Origin: Gigaspora rosea
Taxonomy: Eukaryota > Glomeromycota > Glomeromycetes > Diversisporales > Gigasporaceae
Length of the DNA stretch: 64,000 bases
Assembly: GCA_003550325.1 (NCBI GenBank)
Contig: QKWP01000493.1
Location: forward strand, 1-64,000
Direction: 5' to 3'
Shown here: positions 1 to 12,043 of the stretch, one piece after another
How positions within the stretch are numbered: the first letter of the stretch is position 1
Layout of the letters: every line of letters begins with the position of its first letter
Notes under the pieces: generated by a model
Seen by the model: the letters and a program-made list of their open reading frames with translations, nothing else
Told to the model about the DNA's origin: nothing
Database searches by the model: none
Translations under genes and position numbers: made by a program

Positions 1-453
1 ATTGTATTTTTATCTTTACTTTTATATTTATTACCCTCCTCTCTTATTATTAATAAACTCTTGGGATTTCTAAGGAACAGACACCTTGGAATAGCCCTCT
101 TGTTAAATTAAGAAACTGTGTATTATCTCTTGTTGTTTTATACCGAACTGCCTCAGAGAAGTGTGTAGTTCTTACAGACATAAAAGAAACTATACTTCCC
201 TCTTGCACACCGCTTCACGCCCAAAGTAAGGGATCTCAGGAGCCGTGTGATTGTTACTCTATCGGAATTAAAGAAGGCTTCCGGTACTGTAACAATATAT
301 AAAATAAAGTAAAATAAAATAAAAAATAAGATGAAATAAAATAAAATAGAACACATGGTCATTCCAATACATCCTCACTTGTATCACCACAATAATCGGT
401 AAGAATTTTTTATTGTAATATAAAATAAAATAAAATAAAAATTGGGATCTTCA
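1..453. other. AT-rich intergenic DNA with AAAAT microsatellites
   Basis: No gene is supported here. Short (AAAAT)n-type simple repeats occur near 300-350 and 418-440. A short minus-strand reading frame is low-complexity Phe/Ile/Leu sequence from this repeat and is not taken as coding. Confidence 0.5.
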
Positions 454-1315
454 TTAACAAATGACTTCAGAAGATTCTATTTTTATCCTACCTAGATCAA
501 AATCGGAAGTTTCAAAAGATATATTTTTAATATTTAGGGTAAAAATAGGTATTTGTGCGCTCATTTCTTGGTTAATGTTTTTTCTGGTATCCAAAATTTC
601 ATATGCTCATGGTAATTCATGCTGAATTGCAGCTAGTTTATGATAAGTATAATGAGATATCAGTCCTTGGTCGATAACTTCTATAAATGAAACAAGAAAT
701 CTATCGCTATTTTCTTTATCATTATTATAGTCAATTACATAATTTTTGTCTTGAATGTTGAATTTAATTTCTTGTAGAGTTGGTTGGTCAAGTAAATTAA
801 AAAATTTTGGAACTTTGCTATCAAAAGTTTTGCCTAAATGTACAGAAAATGCACGAGATCTTTTGGTTTTTATAGATTCATTTAGTGAATTAAATGGTTT
901 AAGAAAAAAAAACAGTTTTTTTTCTATCACATCCCCATTCCACATCCATAGCATTGAAACCAAATACATGGATTCCAGAAATTGTTGCACAGGTATTAGA
1001 GGACCCCGGACATCTCTCATATAGGTCATAACTGATCTGCACAAATTTTAAGGTTTTTGCTACCTCTAAAATCAAGTAAATTTGCTAAAAATTCAATTAT
1101 TACATGAAGTTTTTATAGTAATTTGCTAAAAACTAAATTATTACATTTAGATAGTGCTCTTAGGTTCAGGTGCTCTAAAAAAATTTGTGCAGCATATAAA
1201 AATACATTTTACTGGCATATTTACTTGCATAATGTATTTTTATGTGCTAAATAAGTTTTATTAGAGCAAAATATTATAATCATTTAATAAAATTTTGGGT
1301 ATAATATTATTTTAT

Positions 1316-1671
1316 GAATTAATTGATTTGTAACCGTAGGTTACAGAATAAATTTTATAACCGTAAATACTAAAATCAGGTGTAACGTGACTATCAAACC
1401 AAATTTTCTATAAAAATAAAACCATGCGATTAAGGTTAGGGTTAGAGTTAGGCTTGGTGTAAGGTTTTTGGGTTAGAGAGGGCTTTAGTTACATTAAAAT
1501 TTAGCAAGGAATTTTTTTGTTAGAATCCGAAAGGTAGTTTCATATGTGAAATTTTGATTTTTTGGCAAAACGAATGTTTGTTTTCAAATGTGTAACGTTA
1601 CACCTGATCTTAGAATTTGATTGGCTTGTTGGGATGGGTTACAGTAACCGTGGTTACAAATTAATTAATCC
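1316..1671. mobile_element. MITE with 9 bp target duplication and internal telomere-like motif
   Basis: Inverted ends start GAATTAATTGATTTGTAACC on the left and match the complement of the right end (GGATTAATTAATTTGTAACC). Direct 9 bp copies of TTATTTTAT flank it at 1307-1315 and 1672-1680; 9 bp suggests a Mutator-like element, 8 bp of it would suit hAT. Inside lies a second inverted pair around ATCAGGTGTAACGT (near 1377 and 1600) and a TTAGGG-like run at 1433-1452. A relative is at 50360-50612. Confidence 0.62.
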
Positions 1672-1745
1672 TTATTTTATTAATAAAATTAAGGAATTGC
1701 TATTCGATTTTGTCACTTAAATATTTTAACTTTTAAAACCTTTTA

Positions 1746-3238
1746 TTAATATTATCTCTATAAGTTCTTGATCAAATTTAATAAATTTTTTTTTATTTGA
1801 ATTCTATGGATTCCTACAATTAAAATAAAAAAATTTTCATCAAATTTGGTCAAGAACTCGTAAAGATATCTTTGATGAAAGTTCCTGTAAACAATTTCAA
1901 CGCAGCTTCTTTGCAATATGTTTTTTTGCTTTTTCAAAATAACCCACTGTTCAGCGATGATTTACAAGAAATTTTACTATGCTAACTAAAAAAAATTTAT
2001 AACAAGACTTATAGCGCATATCATGGACTAATAGAATCTCAAATTTCATGAAAAAATATTAAAAATTCATAAAGATACTAATGTTTTTGTAAATTTGAAC
2101 GCATACGTTTTCGCAAGTTTTCCCCTAAATTCAAATGCTTCTGGAGGCACTTTCTCAAAATGAAACATACAAAATACGATTAAATAAGTTGATAGAATAG
2201 ATATTCAAGAGTTTTCAGTTAAAATTTTATCATAAACGGATTAATATTGATGAAGATTTAATGATTTTTTCAATTTGCTTCCAGATTCGGGATTTTCTAA
2301 AATTTTCAATTTTGATCAAAACAGAAAAATCACCATCACAGGCTAGATTTTCACAAGTTCAAATTAAACAAGTTACTGCGCACTAATAAAATCAATAGAG
2401 AATAGATTTAAATTTTGTTTTCTAAAATTTCAAGTTATTTGGTTAAATATTCATTCTATAATAGCTTTTTTTCATTTGGCGCAGCTTCTTTAAAAGAAGC
2501 TGCAGCAAATGAAAAAAAGCTATTATAGAATGAATATTTAACCAAATAACTTGAAATTTTAGAAAACAAAATTTAAATCTATTCTCTATTGATTTTATTA
2601 GTGCGCAGTAACTTGTTTAATTTGAACTTGTGAAAATCTAGCCTGTGATGGTGATTTTTCTGTTTTGATCAAAATTGAAAATTTTAGAGAATCCCGAATC
2701 TGGAAGCAAATTGAAAAAATCATTAAAACTTCATCAATATTAATCCGTTTATGATAAAATTTTAACTGAAAACTCTTGAATATCTATTCTATCAACTTAT
2801 TTAATCGTATATTGTATGTTTCATTTTGAGAAAGTCCTCCAGAAGCATTTGAATTTAGGGGAAAACTTGCGAAAACGTATGCGTTCAAATTTACAAAAAC
2901 GTTAATATCTTTATGAGTTTTTAATATTTTTTCATGAAATTTGAGATTCTATTAGTCCATGATATGCGCTATAAGTCTTGTTATAAATTTTTTTTTAGTT
3001 AGCATAGTAAAATTTCTTGTAAATTATCGCTGAATAGTGGGTTATTTTGAAAAAGCAAAAAAACATATTGCAAAGAAGCTGCGTTGAAATTGTTTACAGG
3101 AACTTTCATCAAAGATATCTTTATGAGTTCTTGACCAAATTTGATGAAAATTTTTTTATTTTAATTGTACGAATCCATAGAATTCAAATAAAAAAATTTT
3201 TATTAAATTTGATCAAGAACTTATAGAGATAATATTAA
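1746..3238. repeat. 1.5 kb near-perfect palindrome (foldback element)
   Basis: Two arms of about 740 bases are reverse complements with only scattered mismatches, meeting near 2490 with almost no spacer at an AAGAAGCTGC-type hairpin. The outer ends are TTAATATTATCTCTATAAG and its complement. Each arm also carries its own smaller inverted repeat near the outer end (GTTCTTGATCAAATTTAAT against ATCAAATTTGGTCAAGAAC). TTAA ends each arm and could be a piggyBac-type target site, but TTAA is palindromic, so this does not decide. No coding sequence is visible. Confidence 0.85.
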
Positions 3239-4237
3239 CTACAATTATTATGTGAATTACTAACTAATTCACATCTCTATGCAATTGCATTACATATTTG
3301 TTTATTGATATACAATCACGATCAATGATCATAATACATATGCGGGGTAAGTACCAAGTTGCTATTGATACTAAAACCTGATTACATGCTACAACTACTT
3401 TTATTTATTTTTAATTATAATTGATTATCACTTTACTCTATATAGCTTGTTATATCTGGATCGATCATTATAGCGCAACTTAACTTGTTACAATAATTTT
3501 TGCAAAAATGTGGGTAAATTGCTAAAAATAAAATATAACATGCATAAAATCTTTGTAATTCGCCAAAATATTCAATTATGACCCTTTTTAAAATTAACTT
3601 CAATTTGCTAAAATTTAAATTTGGACCTTAGATCAAATTTGAATCAATTTGCTAAAAAAAAAATATAACATATATCAGAGATGTCCGGGGTCCTGGTATT
3701 AGGATATTTTTCTATATAAAACATACAATTTTTTTTTTAATTTTTATTAAATAAAAATTTTATTTGATTTTATTTTAACTTTATTTATCTAGTTATTTGC
3801 ACAAAGTAAAAAAAAACAATTATACAAAATTTTATTAAAATTTTGTACTGACTTGAAATAATTATTAGCAATATTGGTTGGAGATTTCTTTGATTTCAAT
3901 ACAAATTGTTGAGAATTCTTTTCAAATCTTATTATAAAAATTGGACCATACTGTTTATACTTAATTTCATATTCTACCATATAGCGTGACTTGTTTCTTC
4001 CCCAACTGGTCTGAATTAAATAATTATGTGAAACTCTATATTTAGATCCATTACGAGAACTTGCTATGGTACAACATATTTTATCTTTGGGTGAATAAAA
4101 TCCTTCATTAATAACGTGATATTTATAATTTTGTTTAAATAAAAAAGGATTATTTTCAGGGTATTTGTTTAGGTTGAAAAATATTATTGTATCTAAGAAG
4201 ATGAAATTTGCAAAAAAACAATACATCTGATTTTTTA

Positions 4238-5010
4238 GGGAACCGCTATTTACACCATGGTTTTTGCTATTTGCATCATGGATTTTGTATAACATTAGAT
4301 CATCAATCAACCTTTTCTATTTACACCATGGTAATAATATATGTTGTACCAATAAAAACTCACCTTTTTTTGTAGTTTAACAGTTAATTTGCGCCGTTAA
4401 TGTTGTGTAATATTACACAAATCTTGTTTTGGTAATCTAGTAGGCCTGCTAACCTAATTTTATAATGCGGGCCAACCCTAACCCTAATTTCATAATTCGG
4501 GCCAACTCTTACCCTAATTTTTTAAAGCCTTAACATAATGTGGGCCAGATTTTCGCAAAGTTGTGTAACTTTGAACTATTTTTATGTTGCACCAATAAAA
4601 ACTTGCTTTTTTTGTAGATTAACAGTTATTCGCGCTATTAATGTCATGTAACATTATACAAGTCTTGTTTTGATAACTAATCTAGTAGGCCTGCTAATCT
4701 AATTTTATAATACAGGCCAACCCTAACCCTAATTTTATAATGCGGTCCAACCCTTACCCTAATTTTTTAAGGCCTTAACATAATGCGGGCTAGATTTTCA
4801 CAATTTTTGTGTAACCTAAATCCATTTTAATGCTGTACCAATAAACTCACCTTTTTTGTAGATTAACAACATATAGGAGTACAAAATAAAATTTTTAAAT
4901 GTTTGTGTAACTATACCATGGTGCAAATAGAAAAGGTTGATTGATGATCTAATATTACATGAAATCCATAGTGCAAATAGCAAAAACCATGGTGTAAATA
5001 GCGGTTCCCT
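4238..5010. mobile_element. MITE with ~95 bp terminal inverted repeats and internal tandem repeats
   Basis: The left end begins GGGAACCGCTATTTACACC and the right end is its complement; the inverted match runs about 95 bases through ATGATCTAATATTACA-like sequence. T-rich 7 bp direct repeats (TTTTTTA at 4231-4237 and 5011-5017) flank it. Inside are about two and a half direct copies of a ~255 base unit that opens CACCTTTTTTGTAG and contains AACCCTAACCCTAA. It is inserted near the 5' end of the host pseudogene. Confidence 0.72.
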
Positions 5011-5064
5011 TTTTTTATTCATTAAAGTAATACAAGTTATACAATTTTTTAAATCAACTATCAT

Positions 5065-6310
5065 AGTTATTAACCTGCGTTAATAATAACAAACAATAAT
5101 GATAATGTACGTATATACATATCATAAACAAATAAATTTTCAAATACCTTTAATTGCATCTTTTTAAACCTAATAATTCTCTTAAAAGTGACTTAAAACT
5201 GTTCATAATACTAAAAAGGTCAACAGTATATAAGTAATCTCTTGAAGGAAAATATTTGAAAAATTTAAAAAAATCCTGTACTGAATTTTCAATTAGCCAA
5301 TCATAATTAATTATGCAGACAAATATCCAACCTCCTATTTTTAGTATTATAATAACCTTAAATACCCATATGCTTACCTGATTTATAATGTGGGTGATTT
5401 ATATTTATAATGATAAGTACTTTACCTTAACTTTGTTATATGCAGAACTATCTTTATTTGGATGACTAAGAAAAAATATTTCATAATTTTTATTTTCGAT
5501 AAAGAACGAACTACTGGTATATTGATTAATTGTTTGTGGAGAGATTTTTATTCACTTTACATCTAGATTCTACTCTTTGCAATCCAAACCAGAAAGTGGT
5601 CAATTTATTTTTCACACCTATTAGACGATACCAAATATATAACATTTTTTATTCAGAAAAAAAATCTAAAGGATGTAAAGGATATTAATCTATACAAGTA
5701 AACTATCTTTTGTTGGAAAATTCTATAATATAGAATATATAATCCAGGTATTGAACTAAGATTATTTCTTTTATATTGAGATTTATCTAATTCGTTCCTT
5801 TCGCTATTTATTAGTCTATTTGACGTTAATATTTATGTTAGCATAAGTGGACCTTACTTCTCCGAAAATTTCCCATTACCCAAGTGGACTTTAAGTGAAA
5901 TATATAGGTAAGATAGAAGTGAGAAATCTTACTTAATATAGCTTTTTGATTATTAAAACCTTTTAATTAAAGATCCTGATTACTATAAAGCTGCTATCGT
6001 TTGAGCAAACTATTCCTTCAGAGTGTGGAATATTTTACTTTGAATTTAAAATTATAAACAAAGGAAATGGGTAGTGGTTGAAATCTTGTGAAAAGCTTCT
6101 TTTTTTTTTTTAGGCAAATCTGTTAGTTAATACCATAATACAGTAATAAATAAGATTCACTTATTGTATTTGTATAACAAAAAATGTACATGATATTTAT
6201 AAGAAAATCAAATTCAAATTATAAGATTCACTGTCTAGGAGTTTGATTTTTTAGAGAGACCCATATATTTTTATTTTTCATGTTTTTAATTTAATAAATA
6301 AGAATATTAA
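5065..6310. other. Intergenic, nothing recognised
   Basis: AT-rich sequence with no supported gene, no clear inverted repeat and only short homopolymer runs. It may hold the upstream region of the minus-strand pseudogene near 5064-5250. Confidence 0.4.
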
Positions 6311-6476
6311 GGGGCATACCATTTATTATGTAATTTTTACCATGGATACATGGTCAGAGGTAGTGATCACGTCTATATATTATATTAATCAATTAGAATT
6401 AGATAAAATGATCACACTATATATAGGTAAAGGTAGCTACTAAGTAAAAAATATTATATAATAAATGGCATGCCCC
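6311..6476. mobile_element. PIF/Harbinger-like MITE (166 bp)
   Basis: Terminal inverted repeats GGGGCATACCATTTATTATG and GGGGCATGCCATTTATTATA (complement of the right end) are flanked by TAA on both sides (6308-6310 and 6477-6479). A 3 bp TWA duplication with G-rich ends is the signature of PIF/Harbinger elements. Confidence 0.7.
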
Positions 6477-6479
6477 TAA

Positions 6480-7477
6480 CACACTGGAGGTTTATTTACT
6501 ATTGCAAATGAACCCATAATCTATTACAATACATATTAATTTCTTTATATCTAAGGGCATCAATTGTTTTAAACAAATAGATATGAAGGATTTAACAGTT
6601 CAGGTATTGCCACATTTCGAAGCACATTTAATTGGATCTATGTTTATTCGATTTTGTTTGTATTTATATTTTTAATAGTGGAAAGGAGAGAATGAATGGT
6701 TCCTTTTTAACTTGGAATTTTCACTTGGGCTTGATAATTCATAATTTTAAGATTAATGGTGAGTTATTATTTATTATTGTACTATTGAGACGAAAATTTA
6801 TTCATTATAAAAATTTGCTGATATAGGAGATTCTAATAGAATAGCAGGTAAAAAGAATAAGAATAAAGCATTTGTTCATTTTCAAGAATCTGCTAAAATG
6901 GTTGAAGTGTAAATAAAAAGCATTTCTGTTTACTTTCAAAAACCTTCTTGTTATTATAGAATGGAATTGAATCAAATCTAAAAAATATGAATTTGCATTA
7001 TTTTTTAATTGGGAATTTTGCTTAGGCATTATAGAAAGAATCTCAATCACATTGTACCTGGTTTCAAGAACACCTGAATTACACTCAATTTGGTACATGC
7101 ATGCATATTGTTTTTTAAAACTGGGCATAGGAATCTGATAAGTTTCGAATGTTACTCCTTTTTTTATTTTTATTGTTTTTTTTTTGCTATCAATGGACAT
7201 TGGAGTAGAAGTAGTGTTTTCCCTGCTGTACGAACTTTGTATTCAACTATATTCAAGTTTGACTTAAAAAATCTTTTTGAGGTTCAATTATCTTTAATGA
7301 AAGGAATTCTATTGTGATTTAAAATCGATTAAAGTTAAGAGTGTTATCAAATTTTCTATCTCTATTCAATCGGTTTATAATTCAATTATATAAGCCAGGT
7401 CAAAAACCATTAATAATATCGCTAATGAAAATTTGATTTGACATATGGCATTTGCATGAAATCTAAAGATCTTATTA
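6480..7477. other. Intergenic with short spurious ORFs
   Basis: Overlapping plus- and minus-strand frames of 64-131 codons occur between 6632 and 7317. They are low-complexity Ile/Phe/Leu/Lys sequence, overlap each other on opposite strands and show no motif. I do not call a gene. A decayed coding fragment cannot be excluded. Confidence 0.35.
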
Positions 7478-7731
7478 CGCTTTGCAAAAAGGTTTGACCT
7501 CTGTAGATTATGTAAAATTACAAAAAATCAGATGATTTTTCAATTCTAAGAGAATTTTATAGATTTTCAATAAATATGTAAATTATTGATTAAAAATATA
7601 TGGGCTGCCGTCAGTAGAAATAAGGCAGATAATACAGCCCATATGATAGATAGACTATTGGAATTTCGAAGGTTTCTTGCCATCATCACTATGAAAATCA
7701 CAGGGCCACACCTTTTTGCAAACTACCACAA
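7478..7731. mobile_element. Tc1/mariner-like MITE related to the 43 kb element
   Basis: Flanked by TA (7476-7477 and 7732-7733). Ends share TTTGCAAAAAGGTTTGACC on the left and, complemented, TTTGCAAAAAGGTGTGGCCC on the right, followed by TGATTTTCATAGTGATGATG. The element at 43037-43943 has the same ends and carries transposase remnants, so this is a plausible deletion derivative. A small nested inverted repeat around TATGGGCTGCC lies at about 7599-7647. Confidence 0.6.
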
Positions 7732-8592
7732 TACATAATCCCTTTCAGGATTTATAAATATTGTGCAATTTTAGAATCTTTATTTTAAAATTATTGGGAT
7801 ACATATGATATGACGGACCATTCTAACTGTTCTAGAGTTGGTCTACAAATTGACTTGGCAATCTAAAGTGTGATGAGTGTTTATTCGGTTCAATTTTTAA
7901 GAATTTATTTAAATATGCTAATAGCAAATTATAAATAACATAATTCGGTCAAAAAAGCAATATTAATAGAGATAAGGTACCATACAAAATGCACAGGGTG
8001 TCCTTCTAAAAGACGTTGTCCCAAATTAATGCCCATGCACGTCCTGAATTAACACAATCATATTTCTCAGATACCAAGTCAGCATTACAAGCAAGGTGAC
8101 ATGTGTGTTGTTTTGAAATCCAGTCCTGAACATCAGCCCTTATTTCAAAATAATGCCATGCGTGTACCCAAAATAACCCGCAGGTAGGATGCTTGGATAG
8201 TAACTATGATTTCAGAAAAGCATATATAATATAATATTTATTAAAAATTACTAAAATTGAATATTGTATTGAAAACAATAAAACAAATACAATGCCGAGC
8301 TTTTACATAACTAATAAGTTATACAAATATTATGGTTATATGATCTGTCAACTAGCTGACTCACCTGTCGAAATTTCGCATATAATTGGATATCAACTAA
8401 TTGACGCACTCTGTTGTATAACTGTAGGTTTTGGGGTGCGTCAATGATCTGCATATATTCCAGAAATCGGAACATATGTACTATGTCTTTTTAAGAAACT
8501 ATAACTTTTTTATACCGAAATATTATAAAATTCAAAAATTTTTAGTTCAGTATATCCAAAGTTCATTATAGATATTTGGTATAAAGAGAGTA
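7732..8592. other. Intergenic, nothing recognised
   Basis: No gene or RNA is supported. Around 8000-8210 the base composition is somewhat GC-richer, with short imperfect repeats around AATGCCCATGCACG and AATGCCATGCGTG, possibly a decayed element. Confidence 0.35.
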
Positions 8593-8800
8593 GAATCAAC
8601 TCCTCTCTCTAATCTGAACTGCCGGGACTGCTTTTTTTTACTATGTAAAAATTTTGAAAAGTTCAGTTTTCAAAAAGTTATATATAGCTTATCCGAACTT
8701 TATAATAAAATTTACAAATGTTCTAGGAGATTTTGTTTAGTTTAGAGAGAGTTTAATAGTGTTCAGTTTAGAGAGGTTCGGATTAGAGAGAAGCGACTGT
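8593..8800. mobile_element. Tc1/mariner/pogo-like MITE
   Basis: The right end, complemented, reads CAGTCGCTTCTCTCTAATCC and is followed by TA. The left end has the related CTCCTCTCTCTAATCTGAAC. The interior is AT-rich without coding potential. The left boundary is eroded and approximate. Confidence 0.5.
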
Positions 8801-8984
8801 ATACAACTATAATAGCTATAATAGTAAAAAAACTTGGAAATTTTTTTTACTCAATAGCTATTGAATTTGGTCCAATCATAGTTGGGGTCTACTTTAATTT
8901 GCCTAAACTCTGGGTCTATAATAACTATTCTAAACCAGAGAGGTCTAGGTTAAGGATGCTTATAATAATAATGCTAATATAATC

Positions 8985-9965
8985 TTAGCCATATACTATG
9001 GTTTACAACAAAATTTTTATATTAACTTAAAATAAAAAACATAATAATTCTAACAAAAACTAACTTAACCTTAATCATATTCTGTGTGTCAATTGAATAG
9101 TGAGTAAGGTTTGTAAATGAATTTTTATAGTAATTTACTATACAAACTAGCTTATATAATGTGTTATTAGAATTGCAAACAAGTTTTATAATAGAATTTT
9201 TTACAATAACTCATATAGAAATCTTGATGATTCTGACTTAACTTTAATCATATACTGTATATTGAAATAGCAAATAAGTTCTGTAATGAAATTTTTATAT
9301 CAACTTATAATAGAATTAATAATATTCTAATGCAAATTAATACAACCTATATCTCATACTGTATGTAACTGAGATAGCAGTTCTGTGACAAAACTTTTTA
9401 TAATAACTTACAATGCAAACTACCTCAACTTTAACTACCTACTATATATTAGCTGAGTAGCAAATAAGTTCATAACAAAATTTTTTATAGTAACTTATAA
9501 AACAAACTAATTTAATTATAATCAAATAATATATGTTATTAGAATAGTGAGTTAGATTTGTAGCAGAATTTTTTATAATAACTTACAATACAAAACTAAC
9601 TCAACCTTATCCACATACTAGCTAAACCTTAACTATATACTGTGGGTCACTGGCATAGTGAAGGTTTGTAACATAATTTTTTAGAGTAATACACAATGCA
9701 AACTAATCAACCTTATTTTTATACTGTGTATCAAGAGAATAGCAAGCTTTATAGCTAAAATTAAATTTTATAGTAATCACAATAGTAATCAAAATTATTC
9801 TAATACAATTATATAACTTTAACCAATACTGTATATTAACAGAATTGCAAGTTCTATAACAGTATCTTTTATAGCAGCATATAATAAAATTTATAATAAT
9901 CTCAATGCAAAATGGTTTAGCTTAACCTTAACTAAATAATGTATATTACCAAAAAGTGGTAAGTC
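8985..9965. repeat. Degenerate tandem array, ~105-125 bp unit
   Basis: About eight diverged copies of one unit follow head to tail. Each has an AACTTAACCTTAATCATA-like start, a TACTGTATATTA core, an ATAGCAAATAAGTT segment, then AATTTTTTATAGTAACTTA and an ACAATGCAAA end. Copy lengths and bases vary, so the array is old. No coding frame runs through it. Confidence 0.65.
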
Positions 9966-10530
9966 CAATTTAATTTAATAGTTTAAATTATATCCTTCTT
10001 GCAAAATTGGAAAAAAGTAGTTTATTATAAAAATTTTTTAAAATAATCTGTAATATTATAGTTTTTTTGACATTTTTTTGCATTAATAATAAGAAAAAGA
10101 AAAATGTAATTTACTAAATTAAATTAGTTTGACCTAAGTTGTAACATTTTTTAGATTAAAACTATCAAAATAAATTAAAAGTCTATAACTGAGCTTTTAT
10201 TCAAAAGCAACTTAGTCAAAGTCAAAATAAAATGCAAATTATTTACAGTGAAATTACAATAATTTTAATTTATACTATATTCTACTACAAATGTAATAGA
10301 CTAGAGAGTAGTATATAAGCGCCACCTATTGCACTAGTTGATTGATCAGCATCATCAATCATTAATTGACCTATTGTTGCTCAAGCCTATTAATTGGTAC
10401 TCAATTATTGATCTAAATCAATCAATAATTGACATAATATAATTAAGTAAATTCACTAGGTAGAACATTCTTACCTGATTTCATTTTACATTATATAATA
10501 CTCAGCAATACATAGCATTGTGTGTCCAGA
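9966..10530. other. Intergenic, AT-rich
   Basis: No gene seen. TCAATTATTGA-type short repeats and TTGATTGATCAGC-like palindromic sequence occur at 10330-10440 without a clear element boundary. Confidence 0.35.
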
Positions 10531-10709
10531 GAGGTCCCCGAAATATACATAGATAGGTCAGGTTAATTATAGGGTTACTAAAAAAAGAAAGATCTGCAGA
10601 AAAAACTTCAAAAATAAGCAAAAAATTATTGTAAATAGAAAAGATCTGTATAAAAACCTCAAAAATAAGCAAACTCATACCTGACCTATCTATGTATATT
10701 TCAAGGTCT
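10531..10709. mobile_element. hAT-like MITE (179 bp)
   Basis: Inverted ends share GAAATATACATAGATAGGTC preceded by GAGGTCCCC on the left and, complemented, AGACCTT on the right. Flanks TGTCCAGA (10523-10530) and TGTTCAGA (10710-10717) are an 8 bp target duplication with one mismatch. Confidence 0.62.
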
Positions 10710-10959
10710 TGTTCAGAGCTTATTAATTATATGACTAATTGATCTTTATACAAATTATGTGATAATGTTAATAAAACATATAAATTACAGTCAATCAAAA
10801 CCCCAAAAATGAACATATAGAATTTATATGACAGAATGTAATTGTAAGTATCAAATACTGGCATAAAAAAAGTATTCACCATTTTGCTCTGAACAATTAT
10901 ACTTACCTCACAATAACATTATATTATAATAGTACAACCTAAAATTATATGCCCAAAAG

Positions 10960-11085
10960 CAAAATTTCACTTATACTTAACCTTAACTATGTTTTTTGGT
11001 ATACTCTATTATGCAAGTATAACTATATTTCTGGTACACTCCATTATGCAAGCATAACTACATTTCTGGTATATTCATCATTATC
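10960..11085. repeat. Short tandem repeat (~44 bp unit)
   Basis: Two close copies of a unit containing ATTATGCAAGTATAACTA and TTTCTGGTACAC lie at about 10998-11085, with a partial third start. The overlapping plus-strand frame at 10949-11143 is produced by this repeat and is not called a gene. Confidence 0.5.
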
Positions 11086-11143
11086 TTCTTTATTTACTAT
11101 CCTGAGACTATTCTGGTATTGTGGTCTGATCTTTTCAGCCTAA

Positions 11144-12043
11144 TAGTAATAGCAAATTTGTGTAATATAAATTTATTATAGAAATGAAAACCCCAGTTCT
11201 TTAATTTATTTACTAATATTATTCATCTGTTAATTACTGTACTATGTTCAGCTATGTATTAGAATTTCTTGTTATATCATATGTGTATTTACTAGTATCG
11301 ATTATAGAGCACTACTATTCTAATCTTTTGAATAAGATAATTGAAAAAATTATCAAAAATTTTTCAAATAAATATAATTCTAGATTTGGAGAAAGTACAG
11401 GCTTTAATGATAAAACCTTAATTAGCATATGGGGTCTTTGTCTTGAAAATAGAGTTCAAAGATTTTCTAAACCAAAATTAAGATTTTTGTTAAATTATAA
11501 TTTATGAAATATACTGATATAGTGAATAAATATTTTACTATTAATTTTGTATAGAACATGCTACACAATTTTAATTTTTTATTAAAGACTTTTACTAAAA
11601 TATACTTATAGTAATTTTTACTATAGGTAAAATCTATTTATAGTAGTTTTTGGCATAGATAAAAATTACCATAGGTTTGTTCCACCTATAGTGAAATAAT
11701 TATTATTTTATAATTTTCACTTGCACATGTATTTGTTTAAATTTATTTGATATATAATATATGTATATAGCATGTATGCCCTTGTTAAAAAATCGCAAAG
11801 AAATAGTACTTTGTAGGTCATATCAAACGTGCATATATTTATTTATACCTACACCAAAGTCTATATAAAAATTAGGTATACAATCTACCAAAAGATTTTA
11901 TTTAATAGCCTATCTGACCATAATACAAAAAAAAACTATATAAATGCTTACTCTAACTCTAACTCTTAAAAAATAGCACTATGTAGAAATGCAAAAATGG
12001 GCGCATATGTTGCATATTGCTATATGATTCCTCTGGATTTAAA
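11144..12043. other. Intergenic, with a local hairpin near 11.6 kb
   Basis: No gene is supported. A plus-strand frame at 11244-11507 lacks recognisable motifs. Short inverted segments around AATTTTTACTATAGGT and ACCATAGG occur at 11600-11690. Confidence 0.35.

Larger units (their letters stand above)
1000..3694. mobile_element. hAT-like DNA transposon, 2.7 kb, non-autonomous
   Basis: The termini are inverted repeats: AGGACCCCGGACATCTCT at 1000-1017 and its exact complement at 3677-3694, extended by a near-matching ATATA. Both sides are flanked by the same 8 bp, GGTATTAG (992-999 and 3695-3702), the target duplication size of hAT transposons. No transposase is visible. Short TTTGCTAAAA-type motifs recur in the subterminal regions. 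The element carries a smaller MITE (1316-1671) and a long palindrome (1746-3238), and lies within the host pseudogene. hAT is inferred from duplication length only. Confidence 0.72.
454..5064 (-). pseudogene. Host hypothetical-family pseudogene split by two transposon insertions
   Basis: Read on the minus strand, coding-like sequence starts at an ATG at 5064 (MIVDLKNCITCITLMNKK). It resumes after the element at 4238-5010, continues to about 3703, and resumes after the element at 1000-3694, ending at a stop at 454-456. Across the second junction the 8 bp target duplication falls inside a stretch containing ISGIHVFGF, which I recall from a large dispersed family of Rhizophagus hypothetical proteins; its function is unknown to me. 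A KSPTNIANNYF segment lies upstream of it and a KLAAIQHELP segment downstream. Besides the insertions, the 3' part has an in-frame TGA straight after HELP where the family usually has Arg, consistent with CGA to TGA deamination, and reading-frame changes are likely elsewhere. No domain with known activity is visible. Confidence is good that this is a dead gene, moderate on family. Confidence 0.6.

Noticed and set aside
153-362. Minus-strand 69-codon frame
   Set aside because: Phe/Ile repeat from an (AAAAT)n microsatellite.
8985-9965. CRISPR-like array
   Set aside because: Repeats are contiguous and degenerate without unique spacers; the genome is eukaryotic.
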